Counted from the first letter of the stretch, positions 1 through 13,080 are shown. The stretch is 64,000 nt of DNA from Trochalopteron elliotii (GCA_024734555.1 JANPWX010000172.1:1613510-1677509), one strand, 5' to 3'. The notes: generated by a model from the sequence alone, not told the origin. Numbers and translations: made by a program.

Positions 1-1749
1 CTATAAAGCAAACTCAGAGATCCGTGTTGAAGAGATACTTGAAATGAAGTAGCACAACACCCTATGCTGAATTTCCTGCCCAATTGTGTTTGCTGTCCTT
101 TGTTACTAGCTAATCCCTTTTTACAGAACATGGCCCTATGATTTCATGTCATAGCTGTACTTCATATCATCAGAGTAGAATGGATATTCAGTTTGCTGCA
201 ATATTCACTAACTTCACAATATGATCAACTCAAAATTTAAACTTAGAGTTCATCATCCATGCACACATCACTTTTTTTGCCATCTGAGTGACATCATAGT
301 ATTGTTCAGTGGGAAGACCTCTGTGCAAAGAAAACACATAAATTTATAAAGCTTGTGCTCTATAAAAATCCAAATAGATTGGCATGGTTTTCTCTTGATT
401 TCTCAGGGGACTGCTAATATCAAAACTCATAGATGCTACCAGTGTGGAAATTATCCAGGGCTGGATTTTGAGAAGTGCTGAGCACCCATGACTGACTACA
501 GCTCCTGAGAGTGTTGAGCATTTCCCCCTGTGAAAGCCTGGCTCTTACAGTTCCTTACCACACACACTTAACACTCAACGGGAGCTATGGGAATGCCTCA
601 AATAGGTACAGGCTCCAACTTTTTACCCTAAAATGAATTATTTCTACACTCTGGGGAATCACTTTCAGCTCTTGATGCCAAAGGGCCACAGAATCCAGCC
701 AAAACTGCATGGTGCTTTTCACTGACAGGAATCTGAAAACGGCTCCACACCAAAAAACAAAACCAACTACAGAGAGCAAATGAGAGTGTGAAAATGATCG
801 AAATGCAGGTGGAAAGATCAGCCGTAATCAGTAAGATTTTCCAGGCATTAGAAAAAGTCTTGCAGTTTAATTAATTCTCACTGTGGATACTTCCTGAAAT
901 TTTATTTATAATTCTATTATAAGCATATTTATTTAGGCTTTTTATACTTTTCCCACTCAAATTTGTGCTGGTACTATCAGAGGCACAAACACAAAAATAC
1001 CTCATTTGAATCTTGCCCACTTCATCTTTTTATTCTCTAATTATTTGCACTAGACTAAGCTTTTAACTGTATCTCTGGTTTTGTGATCAGTGAAACTGTT
1101 GCTATTGGGGTTGCTGTAGCTCAGTTGCTTGCCTGTTTTCTGTGTTTTACAGAACCTTAGTATGGAGATAAGGCTACTCTTCTTTTCCCCAGAGTAGCAC
1201 CTTCAGGATTGTGGGTACCTGTGAATGCTTTGAACAACTCTCCTGCAGTAACATTTTACTGTGAGAGTTGTCCAGAACAAACAGCAAATGGATGTCATTA
1301 ACACAGGTTTATGAAGCAGCTTGCTAACCTCTTCTCCCTTTCTGACTGCTGTGTTGGTTTTCTGAGATGGGACATGTAGTTGCTGTGACTCATCTACTTT
1401 CTCATGAGGTACTTATGCCTGAGTTGGCCAAAATCTCTCCTGGCTTGTAATGTAAGTGTGGGAATGTAGAAACATAGATGACATGCCACCTAGGCAATTT
1501 TCTTTTGGAATAGGGAAGGTTTGTTTTGGGACCTCTTTTTTCCTCCAGAGTGGGATTCACTCAGATTAGTTAGGGGCTCTACACTAGTGTGCCTGGACAA
1601 CAAATAATCCAAGGGATTGCATATTCAGAAAAGACAAATACAAGAACAATGAAAATTTTTGTTTCAAGCTCATTATACATTATTGCACCTGTCCTATCAC
1701 TGTGGGATCACAGCATCTTGCTGTGTTTCTGGGGTGGAAGTCCCATCAG
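1..1749. other. Intergenic, no gene seen
   Basis: AT-rich unique-looking sequence. No ORF longer than chance and no splice-supported exon. A GTAGCTCAGTTGC phrase near 1110 resembles a tRNA A box but has no partner. Confidence 0.6.
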
Positions 1750-2475
1750 CATCATTTAACAAATGCAAGTACTGGACTCTCCCCTGGGTCATATGATCTG
1801 GTTATATGTACACATTGGGTGATGAGAGGCTGGAGAGCAGCCCTGGGGAAAGACATCTGGTGTTTGGGTTCGTGGCAAGCTGTGGATGAGCCAACAGTGT
1901 GCCCTGGCAGTGGAAAGGGCCAGCTGTACCCTGGGGTCCATCCAGCAGAGCGCAGTGAGCAATACAAGGGGGAAGTGACTGTCCTGCTCTGCTCTGCACT
2001 GGGGCAGCCCCACTTTGAGCACTCTGTGCTGGTTTGTGTGCCTCAATGTAAGAAGGACATCAAACTGTTAGAGTGTGTCCAGAGGAGGGGACCAAGATGA
2101 TGAAATGTCTCGAGGGAAAGACTTAAAATGAGTGGCTGAGGTCACTTGGTTTGTTCAGCTGTGAGAAGAGAAGGCAAGGCTGAGGGGTGACCTCCACGAA
2201 GTCTACACCTTCCTCAAGGGAGGCAGTGGAGGGAGAGGTGCTGATCTCCTGTCTCTGGTGACCAGAGATGATAGAATGTGAGAGAATGGCATGAAGGTCC
2301 ATCAGGGAAAGTTCAGGATGGATATTTGGAAAAGATTCTCCACTGTGTGGATGACCAGTCAGTGGAACAGACACACCAGGGGAGTGATCATGGCACCAAG
2401 TCTGCCAGAGTTCAGGAAGCATTCTGGACAATGCTTTTGGTCATGGTTTAGTGTTAGGATGAACTGCCACTAGGA
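1750..2475 (+). mobile_element. CR1 LINE fragment (ORF2 C-terminal region), decayed
   Basis: The plus strand carries the decayed C-terminal part of a CR1 reverse transcriptase gene. Family landmarks include LAPGS-like SPGSYDLVICTHW, an ERLESS-equivalent RGWRAAL, the HLEY-like PHFEHSVLV, and KKDIKLLECVQRRG, followed in another frame by sequence matching the RHWNRLP region (VWMTSQWNRHTRG). It is truncated at the 5' end, is broken by frameshifts and stops, and loses similarity near 2475 before the usual ATTCTATG-type 3' terminus. CR1 elements are host retrotransposons and are the main LINE of birds. Confidence 0.85.
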
Positions 2476-4380
2476 GAAGTTAGTACAACAGCAATTGGCA
2501 ATTGTTTAATGAAGGTTGAGTCAAGTTTTGATCATTGAGAGGAAGAAAGAAGGTGATAGATATGTACAGCATGCGCATCTTGCAGTGTAATTGAGTATCA
2601 GCTGCCAGCACATACATACCTGCACTCTCAGTACTACGTAAGTAGCATATGGACAGCAAATATATGCAATAGCACAGATGGAGGTTTTAGCATCTAATTC
2701 CCACTGATTTCAGAATTTGTTATTTATGCCTTTGAAAACTTTCCCTCTCCATCTCTAGAGAGGGGTGAGAAATGTTACTGTTTAGTAGCTGTAGTTCATT
2801 CTGAAGGAAACCTGTGTTAGGCACTCACACAGATGTGCTAGAGGCTGAGGATACTCTGTGCGTTTCCATACATTGGTGTCATTTGAAATCAAGCCGTTTG
2901 ATGTGTATGATTAACCAAAATAAGAATCTGATGGGCCATAGAGTATCAGAAAACTTTTCTGGTTCTATCTAAAATTTTGCCCCCAGTCTGAAAGTAGTCA
3001 GGTAGATGCCTAGTCACCTGTGTGGCTGTGATGTTCATTAAGCCAACTCTCACTGGAAACATTAATAAATCATTCCTGTTGACTGCTATCTATAGGCTGC
3101 CAAGCTGCAGAACAACCACTTTACCTTAGACATAAAAGAGCAGCATTGCGTACAAAGGTCTGATCATCTATTCAGTTCAAACAGGACTGTGTTAAAATAT
3201 TTACAAGTCTCCTTCTCCCAAAGAGACATTTATAGCCAATGTTGATCCAGTGATATTTGAGATCTCAACAACACATTAAAAAATGTCTCAGCCCAGAGAT
3301 TATCATAAAAACGCTAAGGTGAACATCTTTTTAAAATGTCTACTGTGAACAGTCCTTAAGAGTCTCAGCACTATAGACAATGATTTAATAGAGACTATTA
3401 GGATTTCTAACTTCCACAATAGTAGATTTATTCTGAATTCTGACAGACAGCTTCCAGCTTTCTGGGTCTTTTCCTCTGAGAAAAAACCTATACCACCAAA
3501 AAACTAATGTTCTGGAATCAGAACATCAGTTTACTAGTGCCATCTTCATTATTAAAAAGTTGCATTTTCCCCTTCAGATTTGTTTTGTGTGTCATGTGCC
3601 TCTCCAGCCAGAGCATGAGAATACAGTGTCTTAAATTATGAGCTTGTGAAGGCCTCCAGTAACTGTTTTGATCAGTGAATGAAGCCAACACATCTGAGGG
3701 TGTGTGCTGCTAACAGCTTCCAGCAGGTCTTGGAAGGGGAGTTCTTATTCATACTAGCATTTTAATCCAGGACTCCACTTTTGACATGAGTCTCCCCACG
3801 GTCTCTGTTTAGCAGTACCTTGGTCTTGGAGTACATGAGCTGGGTTCCTTATGGATGTAATTATCTGAAAGCTGTGTTCCAGAAATATACCAGGAGGGTA
3901 CCACAGCCACAAATGGACTCTTAATCCAAAATAAATAGCATCTGAAATGTATTTTTCCTGCACCTCAAATCCTCAGTGCCCACTGTTTCACTCTACACAT
4001 CTTCTTCCATAGTCCACAATACACGCCAAGTGGCATAGTCACTGAGGAACAGACAGATTTGGGGTTAATTGAATATTTTTTGGAGTGGGATTGTCTGAAT
4101 TTGTTTTTATTAGCTGTTTCCCAATAAACCTATAAATAGCTATACACATAATCTTAGGATATCAATGCTGAATCTGACTATCTGATGATAGGGAAAAATA
4201 CATAGGATAACTTATTTGTATATATATACAATCTAGCATTATTCAAATATATGTACATGCTTCTGGTTATTCAGGGGCACTGTCTAGCCATGCAAATACT
4301 GGTAACAAATTCTTCAGTCCAAGAAAATAATGTAATAAAATTAATGGATGAATTCTTTTTAAAAGCTGAGAAGAACTGTT
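2476..4380. other. Intergenic, no gene seen
   Basis: Unique-looking AT-rich sequence. CCCACTGATTTCAG at about 2700 resembles phrases from ancient amniote repeats but is too short to assign. Confidence 0.6.
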
Positions 4381-4500
4381 CTATTTATTTATTTATTTGT
4401 TTGTATTTATATACAAATTTGTATATAAAATTTTTATATACAAATTTGTATTTATATACAAATTTGTTTGTATTTATATATTTATAATATAAATATTTTG
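4381..4500. repeat. AT-rich palindromic minisatellite
   Basis: Starts with ATTT repeats, then alternates TTTATATACAAATTTG units in both orientations. Positions 4406-4429 form a perfect 24-bp palindrome centred on AAATTT. A second ATACAAATTTGTAT palindrome is centred at about 4444-4445. It is likely to form hairpins or cruciforms and to be variable in length. Confidence 0.85.
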
Positions 4501-7070
4501 TATTTATGTGACTAGGAAAAAATGTAACATTTTAAAATATTGTAAAACATGCAGCCATCTTCTTTTCAGATATGTATTGGTGAGTTCATGTGTGTGTTTA
4601 CAATAGCAGAAAAATGTAGCTTATTACCTGTGTTATAATACAGATTTTCACGGTCACAGAGAAAAGAAGGTTACAACCTTGTTATATGTATTTAGTGTTT
4701 GTATTTCAGAATTGGGTCTAACATAGTTGTCATCTGAAAGGTGCTTTGCTGTTGCATTGCTTAATTTTTCCTTTTTCTGGGCATCCTGTGTAGCCAACAT
4801 GATTCTTACCTGGATATTCATTAAATTTTAGATCAGGTCTATAATTCAGTAAACTTCCAAGCCTATTAATAGTTAAATGAGTGCAGATGGAAATTCACCA
4901 AATTCCTGAAATGCAAGGAATACCACAAAAACTTGCCTTAGGGCAGATATGTAAGGGGGAGGCATCAAGAGACAGTTTGACAAGCATGATAATCCAATGA
5001 TATCAGAGTATTGTGACTGGAATTCAGATGTTGGGTAGGAGACATTACAAATAATGAAAGAATTTATCAATTGTAGTAAACCAGAAGGCTGCCAGAAAGG
5101 TGGAAACTAAGATCTGATTTTGCTAACAATAGGGATAAAATTTCATATGAAGCAACACTGGAGGACTCGAGGCTCACTCTGGAATCTGTTATGTATGGAA
5201 AAAATACAAAATACAAAAATACAAATTTAGATTAAAAAAAAAAAAAAGTCAGGAGCACCAAGCAGCATGGAAATTCAGCTTTCCACACCTAAAAATGGCA
5301 GGAATTCTGCCATATCCTGCCCCCCAGCTAATAGTATAATCGAGCCTGTAAAATATAGTAAAAACACACTGATTTCTGCAACTTCCTGATTACATACTGA
5401 TGATCATGGAAGCTAAATGCAAGTTTCCTTTAATTTAAAATTTTATTTTAAAAGTTTATTTCAGTAATTCTAGGTCAAACTGTAATCTAGGGGAAAAAAA
5501 GGTTTAAAACAGGAGTAGATGCTGTGATAAATGTTGGTGATTGATTTATGATATAGGCTCATTTTTTCCAAATTAGAAATGCAATATACATGTTCATTTT
5601 ATTCTTTATGAAAATTATTTCAGGAGATTTTGAAAGCTAAAGCCAAAGTATAATTTATTTTAGCACTCCTCTTTTCAGCTGTAATGAACATATTTCCTGG
5701 GGAATTGACAGACTATTGCACAAAGTAGAAGATATTTTGTTTCATTAAAGCAAAAGGAAAAAAAAAGTCTTACCAGAAAAAACATAACCATGAGAAAATG
5801 CTTTCAGTAACAGTAAATTGATATCAAGTACTTCTAATGGAATAATTTTCCTTTACAAGTTCTATTCTTACCTGTCTTTGAGACAGTTGGGCAAGCAAGG
5901 AATTTGAAAGGGTGTTAGTGCTACATTTGAATTGAAGGCTCTTGATAGGACTTCAGGTCCTTCATTTTTTCAGTAGTGTTGGGGCAGGTTATGCAGTAGC
6001 ATCATGTTTCATATTTGAACTTGTAGGGGAAGATGCAGGATAAAATACCAAATACCAGAGAATTTGTTCCTGCATGTGGATACTAAGGGGAAAACAGATG
6101 AATTCTGCCTATTTCTGGCAAGTGTCAACAAGAAACAATGGTTGCTTTTACTACTGCTATTGGTTATTTGTACCAGGTTACAAAATAAAACAAACATAAA
6201 AACAAAGTGAAACAAAGCAGAGTAAAGAGGTGTGATACTATTGCTTTGCATTACTGATGAGCAGAAGGTGGAAATAAGCTTTCAAATAAGAGCAGAAAGT
6301 TTGGGCTTGCACAGAAAAGGACTTATGCACAGAAAGTCTCACTTGGTGAATTCAGTTTCACTGTAAAGTCCCACTCTGAAAAGGACATTAAGCCCTGATA
6401 CTTTTAATAGAAAATACTTTTTTCCATAATTGCCATAATTTTTGTCTCTACATCTATGCTTGGGGGAAATGCTTCTGTCCTCATTTCAGGAACAAATTTG
6501 TATTTCAACACTGGTTGATCAGCTGTTTGTGAGGAGAGGAGATGTATTAGGTCAGTATAAGCCCCTGAGCTCTCCAGAACTTTTTGCAGACATTTATATC
6601 CAAACAAGTTGCCTCTGCTTTGAGCTGCTCTCTTGTGCAAGATAAAAGCACCAGGACTTTTACTTTCTATCAGATGAAGTTTTGGTTCACAGTGACAAAG
6701 AGTCTTCTCAAAAAAACACCATCACCTTCTTAGACAAAGTAGACAAAGGAGCACTACTGCTTCCTTTCCCATCTCCACCAAGAGCCAGCAGAGCACTGCC
6801 TTGTATCTGTGCCTGCTTCTTCAATCCTGGGGAAGCCCTCAGGAACCTGTTTGCTCCATGACAAGCACAGTGTGTAATAATGGGTAGGTAAGTTCACAAA
6901 GGGAAGCACTGAATTCAGTCTCATTTACACACACTGTGACAAGACTCTTTTTGACTAAAAACCAATGGCTCATCATGTAAAGAAGGCTGAGAGACCTTTG
7001 TTTTACCTCCTTACATTTTGAGTTGTACTTTTAAGACTTCTGTGTTGCTCTGCACTTAATGATCTGCTAG
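4501..7070. other. Intergenic, no gene seen
   Basis: AT-rich with A-runs around 5207-5247 and 5755-5766. Overlapping small ORFs at 6.4-6.65 kb on both strands have no recognisable family. Confidence 0.6.
5234..5247 (+). repeat. Poly(A) run
   Basis: About 14 A residues after an A-rich ATACAAAAATAC stretch. It could be a decayed retroposon tail, but no body with target-site repeats is recognisable. Confidence 0.6.
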
Positions 7071-7117
7071 CTTCTTAGACTCTTCTTCCCTTACAATGGG
7101 AAGAAGAGTCTGAGAAG
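7071..7117. repeat. Inverted repeat: 20-bp arms, 7-nt loop
   Basis: The left arm 7071-7090 (CTTCTTAGACTCTTCTTCCC) and right arm 7098-7117 are reverse complements at 19 of 20 positions; the single mismatch (T7076/G7112) would be a U-G wobble in plus-strand RNA. The loop is TTACAAT. The pairing stops outside the arms, and no terminal repeats of a known transposon are visible. Confidence 0.9.
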
Positions 7118-7979
7118 AGTCTCAGGGAGAAAGGAGCAATTTATAGTCATCTGACAGCTACATGTTTGCTATCCTGACTTTGGCAAAGCTTTGACAAAAA
7201 AGATATTTTAAACAAGTCCTCTTCTCTGGCATCTGTTACTAAAATGCAAAAGATTTTTCTTTGCCTTATTAGAATAGGGAACTAATTTGAAAATATTTGA
7301 AATATGTTATTCTGCCAGGATATATGGGAGTTTTGACCACATTCAAGTGAAAAAATCTAAACTAATTCTATCATGCTAGCAGTTTATAGAGTATTGGGTA
7401 GGTCTGCTATGGTATCTATTATGAACACTATGGGAATCTTACACTGATGACTCAGATTCAAATACAACCAGCTTGCAATGAGAAAAATGTTCTGAGTTGT
7501 TGATGCCTAATCTGAAAGTGGGCAAGAAACAGAAATCAGACTTTTCTTCCAGCAGAACTGCTGTGGTTCTATAATCCAATGCAGTTCTGAGTCCACATTG
7601 TTCAGACCCCAGTGGAATTTCCTTTCTATCCAGCTTTATTAGCCTTTCTCAGAAATTTATTTCTGGCTGCCAGAATTGCAGATGGAGCCTGTGACTAGTA
7701 GGTTTTTCCCCTGCCTGTTGCACATATAGGGAGGAACCACATCTCACAGGTTCTTTTTGCAACTCTTTGACAGTAGCTGCCCACTGAGGCAGGGATCTAT
7801 GCCATCAATTTTACTTCATCAGTCTCCTAGCATTCAACCATCATCCATAGCACCAGATCATGAATTGACTTCACTCAGCTTCGAATCCACAGTGTACATA
7901 CAGACTCAAACCCATCTGCAGTCTTACCCAGTATACCAGCACCAGGGCCACTGATTCACAATAATCCACACTCCCTCAT

Positions 7980-8352
7980 CAAAAGGGTTCTGAACATATA
8001 TGTTCCCTGTCTGTGCACCTGCAGAAGTCCAAAACCACCATTTGAATCCTACATCTTGCCCTCAGCTCCAGAAAATTAGTTCCTTGCACAGCACTTTCAG
8101 GTGACTGGCTCGGGGACCATTGACACCTCCCTTTAGGAGCAGGACCCAGACCAAGGGTCGAGACATCCCTAAGAACAGTGTTCTCTGGACATAGTCCAAT
8201 GCATGCAGAGGGGCCCACACTGTCTGTCCAGTTCTGTTCCCTGGCAAACTGGCCCAATTCCTTGGCAGAAGAATCCAGGGGGATTTTAGCTCAGTGACCA
8301 AAGTCACAAGTTCCTTATTGATCCAGGGGAAATCACCCACAAAGGAAATCAA
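7980..8352. other. Unassigned GC-richer block
   Basis: A 370-bp stretch with clearly higher G+C than its flanks and two overlapping minus-strand open frames of 92 and 96 codons (7979-8257 and 8062-8352). Neither translation resembles a family I know. It may be an old transposable-element fragment or a conserved non-coding block. Confidence 0.35.
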
Positions 8353-10194
8353 TAGTTTCCAGGATGATATATCTCCAAAGCAGGAACCATCATCATATAC
8401 ATTCCAGCCCCAGAGATTTCAGAAATCCATGGTCAGGAGAATGAATTATCTCACTGGAAGCTTTGGAGCTTTGCTGAGGAAAAGCTCCCAGTGGGAGGAA
8501 GTAGGAAGGTTTAGGAAAATGATACATGATTATTTTGATAAATGATACCTAAGTAAAAATTGATTTCTAAATGTAACAAATATTGTGCTTACAGAACCCT
8601 AAAGAAATATTTTTCCAACACAGGAGGCAATATTTGGAAATCAGCCCCTCTCTTCCCAACCTTCACTGTCTGTCTCTTTGGAAGAAAAATGTTAATAGGA
8701 AACTGTGTAGGGCTGAACTGTGAACGAAGCTTACCTTTTCATTCAGTACACTGCTCTCTGACTATGCTTTGGTCTGTGTTCTGGTAGTATCACAGCAAGA
8801 GGGTATTGGGGATCATCTGGAGCTGTACATAGGATGAGGCAGCTGGTGACGTCAGAGGGTGTTTAACTGGTGAATGGAGTGGAAGGAGCTGGGATCCAAG
8901 ACACATGTAGGTTATGTGCAGTTTTACTTCTCCTGAATAAAGCCGTAAATACAGCCACAAACAAAGACAGTTTGTTAGAGAAAATTTGATTGGAAAGAAT
9001 TGAGTGAAGTCATGTGGATGTTGGTTCAGTTCTTGACAAATTGGCTGACCCTAGTGGATTTCAAGTAAGGCAGGCAGCACAGCAGCAAGACTTCTGTGAA
9101 GTGCCAACTTTTATTCCTGTTCTTGGAGATACCAATATTCTTTGCTAAGGTCTTGTGTGGGATGTTCACACCATCCTTCAAAACAGTTGGAACTGGCCAC
9201 CACTGGTGGAGTTTGGATTCTCGTTAGTTGGCTTGCTGGATGTTTTTGCCTTCCTATGTTTGACAGACATGGTGATAGATATTGATGTGTTTTACTTTCT
9301 TCTGCTGACCTTTTATTTTCTCTCAATGTGCTTTTTTGTTTGGCTTGAATTGGCATCAAAATAAATGGATGCATTTGAACAGAGTTCGGGTTTTTTCTGT
9401 TTTTTTTTCACCAGTGAGAGCAAAACTAGCTGGAGGTCCTACTTTTCTTGGAAAAGCAGTGTGAAAAAAGCTGGGAGCATGTCTTTTGGCAGGTGATAAT
9501 ACATAAATAGCTTTTCTGAACACCTATTAAATACACTATTGTGTTATTAATAACCAGTCGAGCCAGTAACTAGTTTATTATTATTTTGAACCACTGATTT
9601 GTTTTTAACCTCGATGGCTTGGCCGTCTATTAAAGTGAACTAAGCTTTATGTTTGTGCCATGTGTAAGTGATACAGCTGTATCAGTGATTTCCAGAGTTC
9701 ACAAGTTTAATATATTTTGGAAAAAAAATTATTTCAGTGTGTCTTTTTTCATGCTCCATCTTACTCTAAAGCTGAATATTTGGAAAGGCTCAGCAGAACA
9801 TTTCCTTCATTTCATTAATTACTCAACTGTTGAAAAATGTCTGTTATTTCCTTCCAAAAATATACTATGGAAGATTTAGAGTTGTGGTTTTAAGATACAA
9901 TGGGAGGGAACTACCTCAGCTGTTATAAAGGGTGTGCTGACTGGAAGAAAAAGGCTTAGGACATCAGTTCTATACTCTGAAACTTCACACAAAAAGGTCA
10001 TCCCCCACATGTAAATCTATCAGTACCTAAGTTGTGTGTTTCACTGCCACCTGTATCTCCACATTACTGAATTTCTTTGTAAAAAAAACTAATTGGGAGG
10101 ATGAAGGTCCTTGATACATCTCTGCATAGCTCCCTTACCAGGCTACAGTGGATGTCCTGTGCTGATGGAGCAATGGTGTCAGGGAAAGATGGAT
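8353..10194. other. Intergenic, no gene seen
   Basis: AT-rich sequence with short homopolymer runs. The ORF at 9155-9364 is rich in L and F and is low-complexity by codon bias of T-rich DNA. No exon is supported. Confidence 0.6.
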
Positions 10195-11640
10195 ATCACA
10201 AAATCACAGAATGCTTGAGGTGGGAGGGGGCTTCTGATGGTCACCTGCTGACCCCTACTTAGGCAAGGCCATCTAAAGCAGGCTGCCTATGACCATGTTT
10301 CCAAGAAGAGAGACTTCACATCCTCTCTGGGCTCAGGCACCCTCACAGTCTAAAGTGCTTGCTTATGTTCAGATGGACCATCCTGTGTTTCATTTGTGCC
10401 CATTGCCTCTGGTCTCTCACTGGAGACAAATGAAAACAGCCTGGCTTCATCTTCTTTTGCAACTTCCCTTCAGGTGTTTGTACACATTGATGAGATCCTC
10501 CCTGAGCCTTTTCTTCTCCAGGCTGCATAGTTCCTCTGCTCAGCCTTTCATCATATGAAAAATATTCTAGACTCTCCATTAGCTTTGTGGGCTTTCACTG
10601 GACTTGCTCCAGTAGCTCCATCTCCATTGTTCTGGGGAATTCTGAACTGGACACTGTACTCCAGATGTGGTCCCACTAGTGCTGATAGAGTGGAAGGACC
10701 ACTTTCCTCAAGTTGCTGTCCATTCCTCCTCACGCAGCCCTGGATACTGTTTGCCTTCCTTCTAGTAAAGGCAGTTTGTTGGCCTCTGTCCAACTTGGTG
10801 TCCACCAGCATCCTCAGTCCTTCCTGCAAAGCTGCTTTCCACCTGGTCAGCTGCAGCATGTGCTGGTCCTCCTTGCAGCATGGGGCTGTTCCTCCTCCCT
10901 ACATGCAAGATTTTCCATTTACCTTTGTTGAACTGCATGTGTTGTTGAATTGCATGTCAGTCCATTTCTCCAGCCTGTTCAGATCCCTTTCATTGGCATC
11001 ATGACCCTCACAATTTTCTATCACTGGCTAACTTGCTGAGGATACATCTTGCCCCATCACCCAGATAATTATGACAACATGTCCCCAGTATTGATTCCTG
11101 GGGTACATTGTTCATTGTTGGCCTCCAATTAGACTTTGTAGCACCAATCATCATCCACTGGGCCCAGCAATTCAGCCAGTTTTCATTCTCATTCAGGCCA
11201 TAATTCATCATCTACTCTATGTGTGGATCTTATAGTGGTGAACAGTGTCAAAAGCATGACTTAAGTCATGGTAGACAATGTCCATTGTCCTGACCGTGTC
11301 TGTCATTTAGTTTTAGAATATCATCAGGTTGGTCAACCATTGCTTTCCTTTGGTGAGTCCATGCTCCTGGTCATCTTGTCCTTCATGTGCCTGGAAGTGG
11401 TCTCCAGGATGGGTGGTTCTGTACCTTCTTAGGGCTGGGAATGAGTCTGACCAGCCTGTAGTTCCATGGCTCCTTCTTCCTGCCCTTTTAAAAGATACAA
11501 ATGGCATTTGCTTTCATCCAGTCCTCAGACATGTCTCCCAGTTGCTGTGATTGTTCAAGGTTTAGAGTGGCCTCAAGATATCAGCCAGCTCCTTCAGCAG
11601 TCACCCCAGTAGGGCCCATAGACTTGCGTATGTGTTTTAA
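10195..11640 (-). mobile_element. CR1 LINE copy, 1.4 kb, with reverse-transcriptase remnants
   Basis: This minus-strand CR1 copy has its 3' end at 10195, where the plus strand starts AAATCACAGAATG, a reverse-complement CR1 terminus. Its coding remnants run in the right order from high to low coordinates: LTKGKQWLTNL (family: HGFTKGKSCLTNL), AFDTV-region DNA near 11250, WLNCWAQ...VPQESILGT (family: VPQGSVLGP), LSKLASDRKL (family: LSKFADDTKL), LVDTKLDRGQQ and VGPHLEYSVQF. The catalytic FADD box has become LASD and the frames are broken several times, so the copy is inactive. The upstream part of ORF2 is missing, as in most 5'-truncated copies. Confidence 0.93.
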
Positions 11641-12980
11641 AGGCTTTTCAAAGACTGCTAGATAAAGCACTCCTGTGCTTTTGGTCCCATCTTGTGTCAT
11701 GAAGAATATAGAGAATAAGCTTGTCACAACCAGTTCTGCTTCTAAAATGCTGCGAAGGTCAGAAGTCGAAAGCAGACATGAGGTAGTATTAAGAAATATG
11801 ATTATTCAAGAATTCTTCCCAGGCTATTCAGGGAACCTAAGAAGAGGTGACTTCAATCCAGTCCTAAAAATGACAATTACAAGCCTGACAAAGTTTACTA
11901 CTCCAGCTATCTACCTAAGCATATTAAAAATGTCCTGCAGTGAGTTCTCCTTGTAGTGCTTCCATTTCTACCTCTCTGGTTTTTCTTGAGAGCTTGCCCA
12001 CTGCTTTCCTCTCTTACACCGCTGCCCTGCTGATTGCTTGCTCCCATAATCCCACATTCAAGGCCTGTCCAAGGTTGTTCCCATGCTCTTGCAGTTATGT
12101 GGAAAGCAGCATAAAGAAAACTATCCCTTTTGCTGGGGCAAAGAGAGGAAGGAGCTTTACAACAAGGAACTCAAAGCATAATTCACCTTCTCAAGCAAAA
12201 TATTCCTCTCCCAGGGACTAAAAATCACTTGATGGCTCTCACAAACAGGTAAAATACTAATTTGTGTTTAGCTGTGGTACATATATGATCTCAGGGAGGG
12301 TATCTTACGACCCTCCCCTTGACTAATGCAGGAAAGACGAAGACTTGCTGAGGTAAGTCAATAGGCCCTCCATCCTGAAACTCAGTGTGCTTTGGATGGC
12401 AAAATGGGACACAGCCAGTAGAAACCAAAAATTGAAGCATTTCTAAGTGAAGAAAGCTATGTTACCTACATAGTAGTGGATCAAGAAAAGGTGAGGCCTG
12501 CTCAGCTAAATAGGGAGAAAAGTAATTTATCTAATTCTTTTTGTTTTCCCTCATAATTTTGGTGGAAAAAATAGAGGGATGTGAGAATTTCAGTGAATAA
12601 GACAGAGACATCATTCTCAGGACTTCTCACAGTTTTTGATAGCCACAATATTGTGAGGGCTACAGATCCATTCAGATCCAAAAAGAGCCAAAGCAAGTTG
12701 TTTATTGAAGTGAGAGAACATACATATTCTTGTCCTTAAGCTGGTGTTAAAAGGCAAAAGTTAGAAAGCATTGATAGGCAGATTAATACACACGGCAACA
12801 AGTCCTCTCTTCAGGCTTTATGTCGAATGCCACTGTCATTTCTTTTTTTAAATTTTTTTTGTTCTAGGAATGGATATTAAAGACAGAAGGTTGAGATGAC
12901 CAGATTTACTAAGGTTTAAAGTTCATGAGATAGGTTTTGTAAAGCTAATGCTGTAGTTTTCTTTATCCTAACTCCTCCAG
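11641..12980. other. Intergenic, no gene seen
   Basis: It follows the 5'-truncated end of the CR1 copy. I cannot extend CR1 similarity into it with confidence. Small overlapping ORFs have no recognisable family. Confidence 0.55.
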
Positions 12981-13066
12981 GAGTTTGTCGCGCTAATTTA
13001 CATCCCGGGTTCTATACGGGAATACACAGCTCTCCCCAAAATCAGACTTTACAAGGAATGTGATTT

Positions 13067-13080
13067 CTGCCCTCTTGTGG
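13067..13080 (-). promoter_or_regulatory. CTCF-like site within a CpG-enriched block
   Basis: The minus strand reads CCACAAGAGGGCAG, a close match to the core CTCF consensus (CCASNAGRGGGCRS). It lies in a stretch (12988-13192) with about ten CpG dinucleotides, many more than the surrounding AT-rich DNA, including GTCGCGC and CATCGACGAC. The block may be a conserved regulatory element. An 80-codon open frame on the minus strand here shows no family I recognise. Confidence 0.5.

Noticed and set aside
1702..2100. 132-codon plus-strand ORF as a host gene
   Set aside because: Its motifs are CR1 ORF2, so it is a retrotransposon remnant.
10555..11004. 149-codon plus-strand ORF
   Set aside because: It lies antisense within the CR1 copy; the minus-strand reverse-transcriptase remnants explain the sequence.
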